64,000 bases of DNA from Viridibacterium silvisoli. Its GTDB lineage: Bacteria; Pseudomonadota; Gammaproteobacteria; Burkholderiales; Rhodocyclaceae. Numbering within the stretch: the stretch's first letter is position 1; every line of letters starts with the position of its first letter. The notes under the pieces were generated by a model, which was given only the letters and a program-made list of their open reading frames with translations, was not told where the DNA came from and ran no database searches. The DNA lies in assembly GCF_036017035.1 (NCBI RefSeq), contig NZ_JAYXHS010000003.1, forward strand, positions 124,001 to 188,000, written 5' to 3'. This document shows, piece by piece, positions 8,225-17,995 of this stretch. The translations under genes were made by a program, and so were the position numbers.

Positions 8225-9000
8225 CGCGTCACACCCCGCTGCTCGTTCATCAGATTCAGCAGGTGCACGACCGGGATGGCGTAGGTAATACCTGTCGGGT
8301 TACTCAACCCGGCCTCGCGTGCCGAGCGGACCAGCCCGGAATTGATGATGCCGATGACCTGCCCAGTCTCCGGCTCGAACAAAGGGCTACCGCTGCTCCC
8401 GGGATATGCGATTGCGTCGAGCTGGTAGATAGGAAATGAGTCGGCCAGCTGGCGGATCAGCGGACCATCGAGTCGATTGGCGTTCGGCCGCGGAACGCCG
8501 GTGGGTGCCACAGCCGAAATGACGCCTGAATGCGTAGTCGGATACAGGCCAAGGACATTGCCTATCGGAAAGCCGGTAAAAGCCACCGCCTGCCCTTCAC
8601 GCACCTCCGTCGTTGAAAACCCCAGCGCGGGCAGACCCGGCCCGCTCTTCAACTTGAGCAACGCCAGATCGTGTCGCTCATCGATGGCCAGACGCGTGAC
8701 TTCACGCACCTCTCCTGCCCCCCCCTTGCTCGGCACGCTGACCACCAGCGTCTCAAGCTGCTCGGTATTGAGCGGTTGCGTCAGCTTCACATGCGCATTG
8801 GTAGCGATCAGGCTACCGTCTCCCACCACGAAGCCCGTCCCCAGAAACATGAAGGCCGGACTGCGCGTACGCTGAAAGGTGCCCACCACAACGACTGAAG
8901 GCTTGATGCGTTGCAGGGTATCCGGCAAGGCGGCATTGACAGTTGTATTGCCTGCCAGCAACGCACACGCGACCAGCACGAGGAGGATGCCTTGAAGCAT
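8221..9000 (-). CDS. Secreted trypsin-like serine protease (S1C/HtrA-like, no PDZ domain)
   Basis: The 259-aa product starts at the ATG at 9000, immediately followed by a hydrophobic signal peptide with an Ala-x-Ala-type end near residue 24; a longer frame to 9108 would bury this and overlap the upstream gene. The catalytic triad is visible: His in TNAHV, Asp in RHDLALLKL and Ser in YPGSSGSPLF. There is a single protease domain and no PDZ, unlike DegP/DegS. It is expected to be periplasmic. The gene lies 19 bp after the lytic transglycosylase stop and overlaps the next start by 4 bp. The substrate is unknown; quality control of envelope or EPS-related proteins is a guess from context. Confidence 0.82.
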   Translation of the reverse strand: MLQGILLVLVACALLAGNTTVNAALPDTLQRIKPSVVVVGTFQRTRSPAFMFLGTGFVVGDGSLIATNAHVKLTQPLNTEQLETLVVSVPSKGGAGEVREVTRLAIDERHDLALLKLKSGPGLPALGFSTTEVREGQAVAFTGFPIGNVLGLYPTTHSGVISAVAPTGVPRPNANRLDGPLIRQLADSFPIYQLDAIAYPGSSGSPLFEPETGQVIGIINSGLVRSAREAGLSNPTGITYAIPVVHLLNLMNEQRGVTR

Positions 9001-9019
9001 TAGCCGAAGCACCTTCGCT

Positions 9020-10030
9020 TCAACGCACTGCGATGCCGGCAGCCACGACGGGAGAAGGCTCGGTAAGCGTCGCGTCGAACGGGTGCTGTGGCTGCTTGTA
9101 GAAGGCATAGATCTTTTTCACGTAGAAGGCTGTTTCCATGAAGGGCGGAATGCCACGAAAACGATCGACCGCACCTTCTCCCGCATTGTAGGCGGCGACG
9201 GCAAGCAACACATCCCCGCGATAGTAGGCAAGCAACCAACGCAAATAGGAAAGGCCGCCACGGATGTTCTGGCCTGGATCAAAAGTATTGCGCACCTTGA
9301 AGCGTGCAGCGGTATCCGGAATGAGCTGCATCACACCAAGGGCGCCACGCGAGGAGCGCGCCAGCAGATCGAGATTGGACTCGGAGACTGCAATCGCCAA
9401 CGCGAGGCGCGGATTGATACCGTACTGCGGTGCCAGCAGACGGATGAGTTCGGCAATCTTCTGCTTGTTGGCGGGCAGACCGGCAATATAAGCATCGAGA
9501 TCAGCGGCGTCGGCATTCACGAGCTCGTCGAGCGTTGCTGGCGTGGCGTTGCTGGAGCCTGTCGCCGCCTTGCTCACCTCGCGCGCGGTCGCCACTTTCG
9601 TCATGCATTCGGGCTGTTCGCCGGAAGGCTCGCCCAGACGCCGCAGCGCGTTACCGGCAGCAACGTGTCCCTGCGCCGCTGCCATGGAGAGAAGCGTTGC
9701 CGCATAACCCACGTGGCGGACCACGCCGCGGCCGCTCGCATACAGCCAGCCAAGACTGTACAAGGCCTCGGCGTCGCCCAGTCTTGCCGCGTCACAGTAA
9801 TAACGCGCAGCCAGCTCCGGATCACGAGCAGCGCCCTCGCCATATTCGTAGGCTTTGCCCTGGTCAAGGTAGCTACGCGCCAGCGCAGCGCGTGCACCGT
9901 CCGACAGGCTCGGTACAGCGGGAGCGTCGCTCCCCCATACGGCAGCCGCTTGTAACGTCGCCGTCAATGCAAAGACGAACCTCACGTAGCGCAGCGGACG
10001 ATAGAGCGAATTACAAGGCGCCGAGTACAT
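9020..10030 (-). CDS. Lytic transglycosylase (SLT domain) with Sel1-like repeats
   Basis: The 336-aa product is read from the ATG at 10030, giving an N-terminal signal peptide (hydrophobic stretch ending near AAAVWG). Two Sel1/TPR-like repeats follow (about residues 60-140; motifs ARYYCDAARLGDAEALYSLG and YAATLLSMAAAQG). The C-terminal SLT domain (about 190-310) shows the catalytic Glu in AVSESNLD, GALGVMQLIP, GGLSYLRWLL and AAYNAGEGAV. It should cleave peptidoglycan with anhydromuramic acid formation in the periplasm. An alternative TTG start at 10069 would overlap the prsT stop as TTGA, so coupled translation is possible. It sits between prsT and the protease gene. Confidence 0.88.
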   Translation of the reverse strand: MYSAPCNSLYRPLRYVRFVFALTATLQAAAVWGSDAPAVPSLSDGARAALARSYLDQGKAYEYGEGAARDPELAARYYCDAARLGDAEALYSLGWLYASGRGVVRHVGYAATLLSMAAAQGHVAAGNALRRLGEPSGEQPECMTKVATAREVSKAATGSSNATPATLDELVNADAADLDAYIAGLPANKQKIAELIRLLAPQYGINPRLALAIAVSESNLDLLARSSRGALGVMQLIPDTAARFKVRNTFDPGQNIRGGLSYLRWLLAYYRGDVLLAVAAYNAGEGAVDRFRGIPPFMETAFYVKKIYAFYKQPQHPFDATLTEPSPVVAAGIAVR

Positions 10031-10065
10031 CAGCCTGATTCCGCTCACATCGCCCGGCGCGGATA

Positions 10066-12843
10066 TCAAAGCGTCTTGATGAACGCGTCGATTTCCTTAT
10101 GCAAAGCCATCTCGGCAGGCACGCCCTCCAGCGCAGTCGTTGCCTCCTTGCGCGCGGCACTCTTATCGCCGGATTTGGCGAGGGCCTTGGCGTATCCCAA
10201 GCGCACGGCTGATGCCTTCGGCCCGACTTCGACCGCCTGCTTCAGTAGCGCGAGACCGCGCTGCTGCTGGCCACGCTCAAAGAAAATGGTCCCGGCAGTT
10301 TCCATCACCGCCGGCATTTTCGGCGCCGCTTTCAATGCCTGTTCGGCATACTCGACAGCCTTGGGATCCGACTGTTTGTTGGCGGCCCAGGCAAGATTAT
10401 TCAGAACGACAGCATTGCCGGGCGTCGCCGCATTGGCAGCCTTCAGCTGTTCAAGCGCCTCCGCATACTTGCCTGCGTTCAGAGCATCTTCGGCCACTTG
10501 CATGCGCACATTGCTGTCTTTGGGATTGATCTTGACCCAGTCAGCCACGAGCTTCTGCGCTTCGGCAGTCTTGCCCTGCTGAAGCAAGGCCGTGCGCAGA
10601 CCGAGGACGATCTGAGCAGTCTTGGCACGCTGAAAAGCCTGCTGCAGCACAGTCTCTACCTGCAACCAGCGCTTGTCCTGGGCGGCAATTTCGGCCTCCA
10701 GCATGAAGCCAACCGGCGATTTCGGTTGTTTGGTCTGCAGATCCTGGGCGAGCGTAATCGCCTCACTGCCACGCTTGTTCTTGACGAGGATGCTGGCCAG
10801 GCGCTGATAGGCATCAACGAAATCGGGCTTGAGCTCGATTGCCTTGCGCAAGGACGCTTCTGCCGCAGCTTCGTCACCCGCAACATGCTGTGCATCCGCC
10901 AGATCAATCAGTGCAGCGGGGCTATTAGGTTCAGCACTCTGGAGTTTCTGGAACGTCGTTACTGCTTGCTGCTTTTCACCCGCTGCAAGTTGCACGCGCC
11001 CCAGCAAGCTTGCCGTCGCCTTGTTGTCAGGATCAGCCGCTTGCGCCTGCTGGGCAACGTTCAGGGCCTGCTTTGTATCGCCAGCACGCAACAGAAGCTG
11101 GACCAGCGCAATGCGCGCCTCGTTCTTGGTTGGATCCGCCCCTACGCCCTTCTCAAGCGTAGCGCGCACATCAGCCGTTGAGGCGCCGGTCTCTGCCTGC
11201 AGCTGCGCCAGCAGCACGTAGGCACGGACATTCTTGGGCTCCTGCTGTATGAGCTTGTCAAAACGCTTGCGAGCGTCCTGTGGTTTGCCGTCAACCACAT
11301 CCAGCCGCGCCAATTGGGAGATAGCGCCGATATTGCCGGGCTGCAATTCAAGTGCGCGCTCGAACGCTTTGCGTGCGCCGGCCACGTCCTTGGTTGCCAA
11401 CAACACAGAACCCTTGATGTTGAAGGTTGCCGCGTTGTTGGGTTGCTTCTTTTCGAGTGCAGCTAGGGCCTGCATTGCTTTAGCGTTGTCGCCTTTACGC
11501 AAATGCGTCGAAATGATGGCGGTGTCTGCAACGATGCTATCAGGATCCCTGCTGGATACAGCCTCCAGATCCTGCATGGCACGCACGTCATCGCCTGCAG
11601 CCATGCGCGCCATGCCAAGGCGGGTCTGGGCCGTGGAAGACGAGGGCGCTAGCGCGGAGGCCTTGGCCAGATACTCGGTGGCCTTGGCAAAATCTCCCGA
11701 CAGCATGTATGCCTGACCCGCCATGCTCAGTAGCTCGCCGTCATTGGCGCCCTTGTCCAGCATTGGCTTGATGATCTCCAGCGCGTGCGCCGAATCGCGC
11801 ACGGCAAGGTAAGACTGTGCCAGCAGGCGCCGCGGCAGAGGCCACTCCGGACGACGCTGGATCACCTTCTGCAGCATGGTCTCGGAGGTCAACGCATCAC
11901 CCAGCTGGATGTTTGCGGAAGCAGCCAGAACGAGCGCGAGATCGTTGTCGGGGGCAACACGCAACACCGTGTTCGCAGCATCCCGCGCAACGACAAACTT
12001 GCCCGCAATGAGAGCCGCCGCCCCTTCGAAATATGTAGCACGTATATCGTTTGGAGCAATTTTCCGGAAAGCCGCAATGGCAGAAGCAATCTCGTCCTGC
12101 TTTCCGCCCTGGATGTAAAGTGGGATCAGACGCAGCAGCGGCCTGGTGTCTTCCGGCGCGCCCGCAGCCGTTGACTTGAAAACGGCAATCGCCTCCTCGG
12201 TTTTCTTCTGCGCGGCCAGCACATCGCCTTTCAGCAGCAGGGCTTCTATCGCATTCGGTTGAGCCTTGATGATGGCATCGAGCGAGGCCATCGCTGCCGC
12301 CGAATCTCCATTGGCGAGCTTGATTCGCGCCTGTCCGATACCTGCCGCAACCAAACCGGGCTGCGCCTGCTCGGCAAGGAAAAACTGCTTTCCTGCGTTG
12401 TCAAAATCACTCAAAGCGGCATACGCATTGCCCAGCGCCACGGCAAGTGCCGCCTTGCCTTGCGGCGTCACGGCCTGCTTGTTGCCGAACTCCGCGATCG
12501 CCTTGTCTGCCTGCCCTTGGGCAACCAGAGCTGTCACCAACAACGGCATGATGTCGTCCGGCTTGCTGCCGGCGTCCTGCGCCTTGCGCAGCTCTCGTTC
12601 AGCACCCGCGAAATCGTTCTGCGCCATCAGCACGCGCGCAAACAGCAAACGCGCCTCCGCATGCTCCGGCTTGACCTGCAAAGCGTTCTTCAGCTGGATC
12701 GTCGCGGTATTGAAGTCACGCTTGTCAAAAGCCGTCTGCGCCGACGAGACCAGTTTGTCTGGATTGTCGCCACACCCACTCAGACTGATTACTGAGCCTA
12801 CGAGGCAGGCTGTCGCCAGTTTGCGCGCGTCGAACTTGAACAT
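10066..12843 (-). CDS. prsT: PEP-CTERM system TPR-repeat lipoprotein PrsT
   Basis: 925-aa protein built almost wholly of tetratricopeptide repeats, behind a lipoprotein signal with lipobox LSGC (Cys at about 24). The length, lipobox and TPR array, together with prsR and prsK directly upstream, match the PrsT family associated with exosortase/PEP-CTERM exopolysaccharide systems. The family's exact role is unproven; a scaffold for EPS export or sorting in the outer periplasm is the usual inference. AAGGA precedes the ATG by about 9 nt. The 111-bp gap to prsR shows no terminator or clear sigma54 promoter that I can find. Confidence 0.88.
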   Translation of the reverse strand: MFKFDARKLATACLVGSVISLSGCGDNPDKLVSSAQTAFDKRDFNTATIQLKNALQVKPEHAEARLLFARVLMAQNDFAGAERELRKAQDAGSKPDDIMPLLVTALVAQGQADKAIAEFGNKQAVTPQGKAALAVALGNAYAALSDFDNAGKQFFLAEQAQPGLVAAGIGQARIKLANGDSAAAMASLDAIIKAQPNAIEALLLKGDVLAAQKKTEEAIAVFKSTAAGAPEDTRPLLRLIPLYIQGGKQDEIASAIAAFRKIAPNDIRATYFEGAAALIAGKFVVARDAANTVLRVAPDNDLALVLAASANIQLGDALTSETMLQKVIQRRPEWPLPRRLLAQSYLAVRDSAHALEIIKPMLDKGANDGELLSMAGQAYMLSGDFAKATEYLAKASALAPSSSTAQTRLGMARMAAGDDVRAMQDLEAVSSRDPDSIVADTAIISTHLRKGDNAKAMQALAALEKKQPNNAATFNIKGSVLLATKDVAGARKAFERALELQPGNIGAISQLARLDVVDGKPQDARKRFDKLIQQEPKNVRAYVLLAQLQAETGASTADVRATLEKGVGADPTKNEARIALVQLLLRAGDTKQALNVAQQAQAADPDNKATASLLGRVQLAAGEKQQAVTTFQKLQSAEPNSPAALIDLADAQHVAGDEAAAEASLRKAIELKPDFVDAYQRLASILVKNKRGSEAITLAQDLQTKQPKSPVGFMLEAEIAAQDKRWLQVETVLQQAFQRAKTAQIVLGLRTALLQQGKTAEAQKLVADWVKINPKDSNVRMQVAEDALNAGKYAEALEQLKAANAATPGNAVVLNNLAWAANKQSDPKAVEYAEQALKAAPKMPAVMETAGTIFFERGQQQRGLALLKQAVEVGPKASAVRLGYAKALAKSGDKSAARKEATTALEGVPAEMALHKEIDAFIKTL

Positions 12844-12954
12844 GCCGTTATTCCTTTGTCTCGGGATTCTTGATGGATTGTGCTGCCTGAATTGTTTTGC
12901 CTGGGAGGAGCGGCCGTGACGATAGCCGCGGCCCCCTGCGAACCAGGCCGGAGC

Positions 12955-14343
12955 CTATTGTTCGGCGCCGCCTGCGTCCTTGCGAATGCCGAAGCGATTC
13001 ATCAGGTCATAAAGTGTCGGCCGACTCACACCGAGCACTTCTGCTGCACGCGCAATATTGCCGTTAACACGTGACAGCACGCAGACGACTGCGCGTTTCT
13101 CCGCCTCATCACGTACGTGGCGCAGATTGAGGGCAGCAAAGTCCTCTTCGACCACATCCAGCCCAAGGTCGTCTGCGGTAATGCGATTGCCGTCCGCCAT
13201 GATCACTGCGCGCTTGATGCAATTCTCAAGCTCGCGCACATTGCCCGGCCAGTTGTGCCCTTCGATGGCCGCAACCGCGTCGTCGGTCAGACTCATGCTG
13301 CCGCGTTTCATCTCCTGCGCGAAGCGCTGGACGAAGGCATGCGCCAGCAGGCTTGCATCGCCAGGACGCTCGCTGAGCGCAGGAATGTCGACAATGATTT
13401 CAGCCAGCCGGTAAAAGAGATCTTCGCGGAAGCTACCGTCCTTTATCCGCAAACGCAGGTCCTGATGGGTGGCACACACAACGCGCACATCCACGGGAAT
13501 TTCCTCGCGGCCGCCAATGCGTTCGACCTTCCGTTCCTGCAGAAAGCGCAGCAGCTTGGCTTGAAGTGCTTGCGGCAGATCGCCGATTTCGTCGAGGAAC
13601 AAGGTCCCCTTGTGCGCCAGCTCGAACTTGCCTGGCGTCTGCTTCACTGCCCCGGTAAAAGCCCCTCGCTCGTAGCCAAACAACTCGCTCTCAAGCAGGT
13701 TTTCAGGGATGGCCGCGCAATTGATGGCGATGAAGCGCTCCGCCTTGCGGCTCGATTTTTCATGCACCCCCCGCGACAACAGCTCCTTCCCCGTACCGCT
13801 CTGCCCCAGCAACATGACCGTTGCATTGGTGTTCGCAACCTTCTCGATCGTCCTGCAGATGCGCAGCATGCCGGCATCGCGCGTAATCAAACCGCCCAGC
13901 GCACTACCGGTTTGCGTGGTGAGCAGACGCTTGTTTTCCTGCTGCAAATCATAGAGACGGAAGGCACGCTCGATGGTGAGCACCAGTAGCTCGGGCTCGA
14001 AGGGTTTGCCGAAGAAATCATAGGCACCCAATCCGACAGCCCGTACGGCGTTGTCGCGATCATGCTGCCCGGTCAACACGATGACCTTTGTGTCTGGCGC
14101 CAAGGCCAGGATTTCTTCCAGCAAACGGAAGCCTTCGCTGACGCCATCCGGTTCCGGCGGCAAACCGAGGTCCATGGTCACTACGGCCGGCTCATGACGC
14201 CGCAGCTGCGCAATGGCCGATTCGCGGTCCGAGGCCAGCACAGCCTCGTAGCTGTCGAAAGCCCATTTCATCTGCTTCTGCAAAGCAGGGTCATCCTCGA
14301 CGATAAGGAGCACCCGCGCTTTTTCGGGATTGCTTTCTGCCAT
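12955..14343 (-). CDS. prsR: PrsR, sigma54-dependent response regulator of the PEP-CTERM/EPS system
   Basis: 462-aa NtrC-type regulator read from the ATG at 14343; the frame is open to 14403, but that extension is not homologous. The receiver domain (about 10-125) has D58 as phospho-acceptor in VVTMDLGLP. The AAA+ domain (about 150-390) has Walker A GQSGTGKE, the sigma54 contact GAFTGA (227-232) and the Walker B-like LFLDEIGDLP. The C-terminal Fis-type helix-turn-helix ends in AAEVLGVSRPTLYDLM. It is expected to activate sigma54 promoters of EPS/PEP-CTERM genes upon phosphorylation by PrsK, encoded 40 bp upstream. Confidence 0.93.
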   Translation of the reverse strand: MAESNPEKARVLLIVEDDPALQKQMKWAFDSYEAVLASDRESAIAQLRRHEPAVVTMDLGLPPEPDGVSEGFRLLEEILALAPDTKVIVLTGQHDRDNAVRAVGLGAYDFFGKPFEPELLVLTIERAFRLYDLQQENKRLLTTQTGSALGGLITRDAGMLRICRTIEKVANTNATVMLLGQSGTGKELLSRGVHEKSSRKAERFIAINCAAIPENLLESELFGYERGAFTGAVKQTPGKFELAHKGTLFLDEIGDLPQALQAKLLRFLQERKVERIGGREEIPVDVRVVCATHQDLRLRIKDGSFREDLFYRLAEIIVDIPALSERPGDASLLAHAFVQRFAQEMKRGSMSLTDDAVAAIEGHNWPGNVRELENCIKRAVIMADGNRITADDLGLDVVEEDFAALNLRHVRDEAEKRAVVCVLSRVNGNIARAAEVLGVSRPTLYDLMNRFGIRKDAGGAEQ

Positions 14344-14383
14344 TACATTCTCATCACAATCAGGCTGAAAATTCGTACACCGA

Positions 14384-16459
14384 TCAGGCGACCGATGTCT
14401 CATTGCGCTCGCTTGAGGGAAAGATCAGAGCAAAGCGTGTCCCCACGTTCGGCTCACTTTCAACCTCGACACGCCCTCCAAGCTCACGGACATATTGCTG
14501 CACTTCGAAAGCGCCGATGCCCATGCCGTTCTGCTTGGTCGTCTGGAATGGGCGAAACAGGCGCTCGCGCACAAACTCGCTCGTCATGCCGCAACCCGTG
14601 TCCCGCACTTCGACCATGACGTCGCGACCGGCGCGCCGTACTGCAATTGAAACCTTACCATGCTCCGGCGTGGCTTCTGTGGCGTTCTGCACGACATGCC
14701 CGATTATCCGTTGCAATCGCTCCACCTGCCCGAACACGCCCAGTTCAGGCTCCGCATCCAGCGACACAGCGGGGCCGCTTGCGCGACGCTCTGCCAGCAC
14801 TGCAGCACACAAGTCACCTACATCGATCCAGCGCTTGTGCTCGATCGGCTCCTTGTTCTGTAGCTGCGTCATCAGGCCGCGCATCCGCTCAGCCACGTTT
14901 TCTACAGTAAGCAGCATGTCGGCCTGGAACTCAGGATTGTCCTTGTGGCGCGTCGCGTTCTTGAGCATCAGCGAAAGCTGTGCGACGAGATTCTTCAGGT
15001 CATGCACCACAAAAGCAGACATGCGATTGAAGGAGTCAAACTTCTGCGCCTCGAGCAGCGCAGCCGTCGCCTGCGCTCGCCCTAGATAACTTGCCGCCTG
15101 ACGACCTGCGGTCTTGAGCAGATCCAGCACTTCCCAGTTCACTTCAATGGGCGCGCGCGCCGTCGCCAACACGGCGAAAGCGACCATTTCCTCGCCGCTG
15201 ATGAGCGGCACGAGCAGCCACGCGTCGCTCGCAGCCGAAAGCCACGGTGGAACAGCCAGGCCCTGATACAGGCTCGGACGGCTGCGCCATTCTTCGAGAT
15301 TTACGATCCAGCCATGCGTGCGCATGAAACTAGCCAGCGGCGCATCTGCCGGCTCTTCCCCTTCGTTAAGCGGGCAATTCAGTTTGGCACGCGGCCTGTA
15401 GACATCATCCACATCGCGCAGCCACAAGACGCCTCCCGGGCTTTCCACCAATTCGGCCAGCGCCCAGATGACGCTTTGCTCAAGCGTCAAACCTGCTTGC
15501 CCCCCTGCAGAAACCCCGCTTAGCGCTTTTGTGAATCTCAGCCAGGCTTCACGATAGTCATAGCGGTAGGCAAACAGATTCTTGTTGAGCCAGACCCGTA
15601 CGCGCGCCCGGAAAGAACCCGAAAAGGCAGCGAAGACAAGGAGGAACACCCCCCCCGCAATCATGGCCGTCTGCAGGGCTCGTCCCCAACTGCCACCAAA
15701 CCAGCGGATGTAGTAGCCGGCTGCGGCAATCAACAACAGATAGAGACCGGACCCCGCCAGCGCGGTGGAATGAAAAACCAGTTGCCGCGAGACTGTGATG
15801 CGGAACGTCCAGTCACGACTACGCACGGCCGACATGGCCGCAAGCGGTGCCACCAGCGCCTGGACAAATCCACGAACAGCCAGCACATCGTTATCCACGT
15901 GCCCCAGCAAGGCTGCTTCAGCAAACAGATAGAAGTCGAAACTCAGGACGCAGCCCAAGCCAAGGATGATTGGCTTGATGCCCCAACGTGAGCCACCAGG
16001 AAAATTGCGATAGACCTGCTCGACCAGCACCAGCAGCCAGACCACCATGAGGAGCTGCGCATAGAACACCCAGCGACCAAGCCCGGCGACCAGCACGGCA
16101 GCCACGCTCATCATCAAGGCGCCGGCAAAAACCGCCTGCGCAGCCTGTTGCACCCAGGACGATGAGCCCTCTCCTGCCTCTGTGCGCGTCGCCACCGAAA
16201 GCAAGCCTAAAAGGAAGAAGCTCCACATCGCCGGGCGCAGTACTTCGAGCACAAGCGACAGCCAGGCCCACAGCAAACCCTGAGGCGCCAACGCATCCAG
16301 CGCCGCCCACGCACATGACACCAACATCGCCACCATCAGGCGGCCACCCAGCATGCCGCCTCGCCAGCCCAGTCGCAGATAGATCGACAGACAACCGAAG
16401 ACGACAGCAGCGATGCCGCTGGACCACATGCGAACTTCGTTGAGAGAGGATTCCATCAA
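14384..16459 (-). CDS. prsK: PrsK, membrane histidine kinase of the PEP-CTERM/EPS system
   Basis: 691-aa sensor kinase. About residues 10-285 form an N-terminal block of roughly 8-9 membrane helices. A GAF-like domain (about 320-460) follows, then a dimerisation/phospho-acceptor segment with H486 in SAFVVHDLKNLVAQL and a HATPase domain ending with the DTGCGM, GMGIGAF and GTRFALIFP motifs. The long membrane block followed by GAF and HisKA matches the PrsK family that pairs with PrsR. The signal sensed is not evident. A second ATG at codon 2 is equally possible as start. It is the first gene of the minus-strand run and lies beyond the terminator of the sugar transferase. Confidence 0.9.
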   Translation of the reverse strand: MMESSLNEVRMWSSGIAAVVFGCLSIYLRLGWRGGMLGGRLMVAMLVSCAWAALDALAPQGLLWAWLSLVLEVLRPAMWSFFLLGLLSVATRTEAGEGSSSWVQQAAQAVFAGALMMSVAAVLVAGLGRWVFYAQLLMVVWLLVLVEQVYRNFPGGSRWGIKPIILGLGCVLSFDFYLFAEAALLGHVDNDVLAVRGFVQALVAPLAAMSAVRSRDWTFRITVSRQLVFHSTALAGSGLYLLLIAAAGYYIRWFGGSWGRALQTAMIAGGVFLLVFAAFSGSFRARVRVWLNKNLFAYRYDYREAWLRFTKALSGVSAGGQAGLTLEQSVIWALAELVESPGGVLWLRDVDDVYRPRAKLNCPLNEGEEPADAPLASFMRTHGWIVNLEEWRSRPSLYQGLAVPPWLSAASDAWLLVPLISGEEMVAFAVLATARAPIEVNWEVLDLLKTAGRQAASYLGRAQATAALLEAQKFDSFNRMSAFVVHDLKNLVAQLSLMLKNATRHKDNPEFQADMLLTVENVAERMRGLMTQLQNKEPIEHKRWIDVGDLCAAVLAERRASGPAVSLDAEPELGVFGQVERLQRIIGHVVQNATEATPEHGKVSIAVRRAGRDVMVEVRDTGCGMTSEFVRERLFRPFQTTKQNGMGIGAFEVQQYVRELGGRVEVESEPNVGTRFALIFPSSERNETSVA

Positions 16460-16545
16460 CCTATTATTCCACGCTGAATCACAGGCTCCCCACAGCCGTC
16501 ACATCAACACGCCAGCCAAGGCAGGACGGAGCAAGAGGCACAACG

Positions 16546-16573
16546 AAAAAGCCCCGCTTGGGCGGCGGGGCTT
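16546..16573 (-). terminator. Rho-independent terminator after the sugar transferase
   Basis: On the minus strand there is AAGCCCCGC, a 7-nt loop and GCGGGGCTT followed by TTT (plus-strand arms 16549-16557 and 16565-16573, A-run 16546-16550). It separates the sugar transferase (stop at 16610) from prsK. Confidence 0.85.
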
Positions 16574-16609
16574 CGGAAAACGGGGCGCGATGTTCGCGGC
16601 ACGCAAGCT

Positions 16610-17995
16610 TTACTGCGCGCCCTCACCGGTCACCACCACACGCACTGTCTCGGCAAGCACCATCATGTCGAGGAACAAGGTGTGATTCTTCACATAGTAG
16701 AGATCGTATTGCAGCTTCTGAACGGCATCATCCACGGAAGCGCCATACTGGTAGCGAACCTGCGCCCACCCGGTGACGCCCGGCTTGAGCGAATGGCGCA
16801 CAGCGTAGAAAGGAATCTCGTTGGTCAGTTGATCGACGAAGAATGGACGCTCCGGACGGGGGCCTACCATGCTCATGCTGCCCATCAGCACATTGAAGAG
16901 CTGCGGCAGTTCGTCGATACGTGTCTTGCGCATGATACGGCCGACCCGTGTCACACGATTGTCGTTGGCACTTGCCCAGCGCGGCTTGCCATCCTTTTCC
17001 GCATCCCGCCACATGCTGCGGAATTTGATCACCTTGAAGACGCGCCCGCCCTGGCCCACACGCTCCTGACGGTACAGGACAGGAAAACCATCCTCGATCC
17101 CGATGGCGATGACGGCCAGCAACATGATGGGGGCCGTCAGGGCCAGCAGCACCAGTGCTGCCGCCACGTCGAACACGCGCTTGATCATCGTGCGCAAGGT
17201 TCCCTGACGGAAGCCCTCGCCATAGATCAACCAGCTGGCACGCAAGGAATCAAGGCGCACCTGCCCGCGAACCCGTTCGAAAAAGCATGACAGGTCCAGC
17301 ACCTTGATGCCGGACAGCTTGCAATCCAGCAGTTCGGACAAAGGCAAGGTGCCGCCACGACGCTCGCGAACGGCAACGATGATCTCATCGGCTTCGAGCG
17401 CGCGCGCCGTCTCAAGCAACGACCGGCCAGATGGCAAGACGCGCGAAGGATGGACAAGTGATTCATCAGAGCCCGGCACGGGCAGAAAGCCAACGATGGA
17501 CAGGCCGGGGTGATGGGGATGCGTCAGCGAATACTCGACCGAGGCGGCTTCACGTCCGGTGCCGATGACCAGCACGCGACGACGCCACATCGATGCGGCA
17601 CCCGAACGACGCGAAACGCCGCGCACGAACAGCACGCCACCGAGAATCATGATCACCGTCGCATCCAGCGCCTGATAGCGCTCGCCGCCCCATGGCAGCA
17701 TGCGGAACACACCCCAGGCAACGGGCACGCTGAACAACACCGTCAGGACGATACGCGCCAGCAGATCCCGGAACGACGCATCGCGATGTGAGCCGTAGAT
17801 ACCCAAGGCGCTGCTGAGGGCCATCATCACGACCGCGAACACCAAGGCCGAGGGCACCACGCTGGACATCGTCGCCGCAACTTCACCGCCGACGTAGAAG
17901 GCAGCCAGCAGAATCGCGCAAAAGAGGACCAGCACATCTATCAACACCTGATAGACCGCACTGGAAGGGAAATAGTGATTAAACAGACGAAGCAT
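16610..17995 (-). CDS. Polyprenyl-phosphate sugar transferase (EpsB_2/PEP-CTERM-associated type)
   Basis: Predicted initiating phosphoglycosyltransferase that loads the first sugar-1-phosphate onto undecaprenyl phosphate for exopolysaccharide synthesis. The 461-aa product starts MLRLFNHYFP at 17995, with GGGGA 5-6 nt upstream. Four N-terminal membrane helices (about 10-115) are followed by a CoA-binding-like nucleotide fold (VLVIGTGREAASVEY), one further helix (about 275-300), and the catalytic bacterial-transferase domain with KFRSM, RKTRIDELPQLFNVL, SMVGPRPERP and LKPGVTGWAQV. The MLRLFNHY start is typical of the family linked to exosortase EPS loci. It is adjacent to prsK/R/T but separated by a terminator. 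Confidence 0.9.
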   Translation of the reverse strand: MLRLFNHYFPSSAVYQVLIDVLVLFCAILLAAFYVGGEVAATMSSVVPSALVFAVVMMALSSALGIYGSHRDASFRDLLARIVLTVLFSVPVAWGVFRMLPWGGERYQALDATVIMILGGVLFVRGVSRRSGAASMWRRRVLVIGTGREAASVEYSLTHPHHPGLSIVGFLPVPGSDESLVHPSRVLPSGRSLLETARALEADEIIVAVRERRGGTLPLSELLDCKLSGIKVLDLSCFFERVRGQVRLDSLRASWLIYGEGFRQGTLRTMIKRVFDVAAALVLLALTAPIMLLAVIAIGIEDGFPVLYRQERVGQGGRVFKVIKFRSMWRDAEKDGKPRWASANDNRVTRVGRIMRKTRIDELPQLFNVLMGSMSMVGPRPERPFFVDQLTNEIPFYAVRHSLKPGVTGWAQVRYQYGASVDDAVQKLQYDLYYVKNHTLFLDMMVLAETVRVVVTGEGAQ

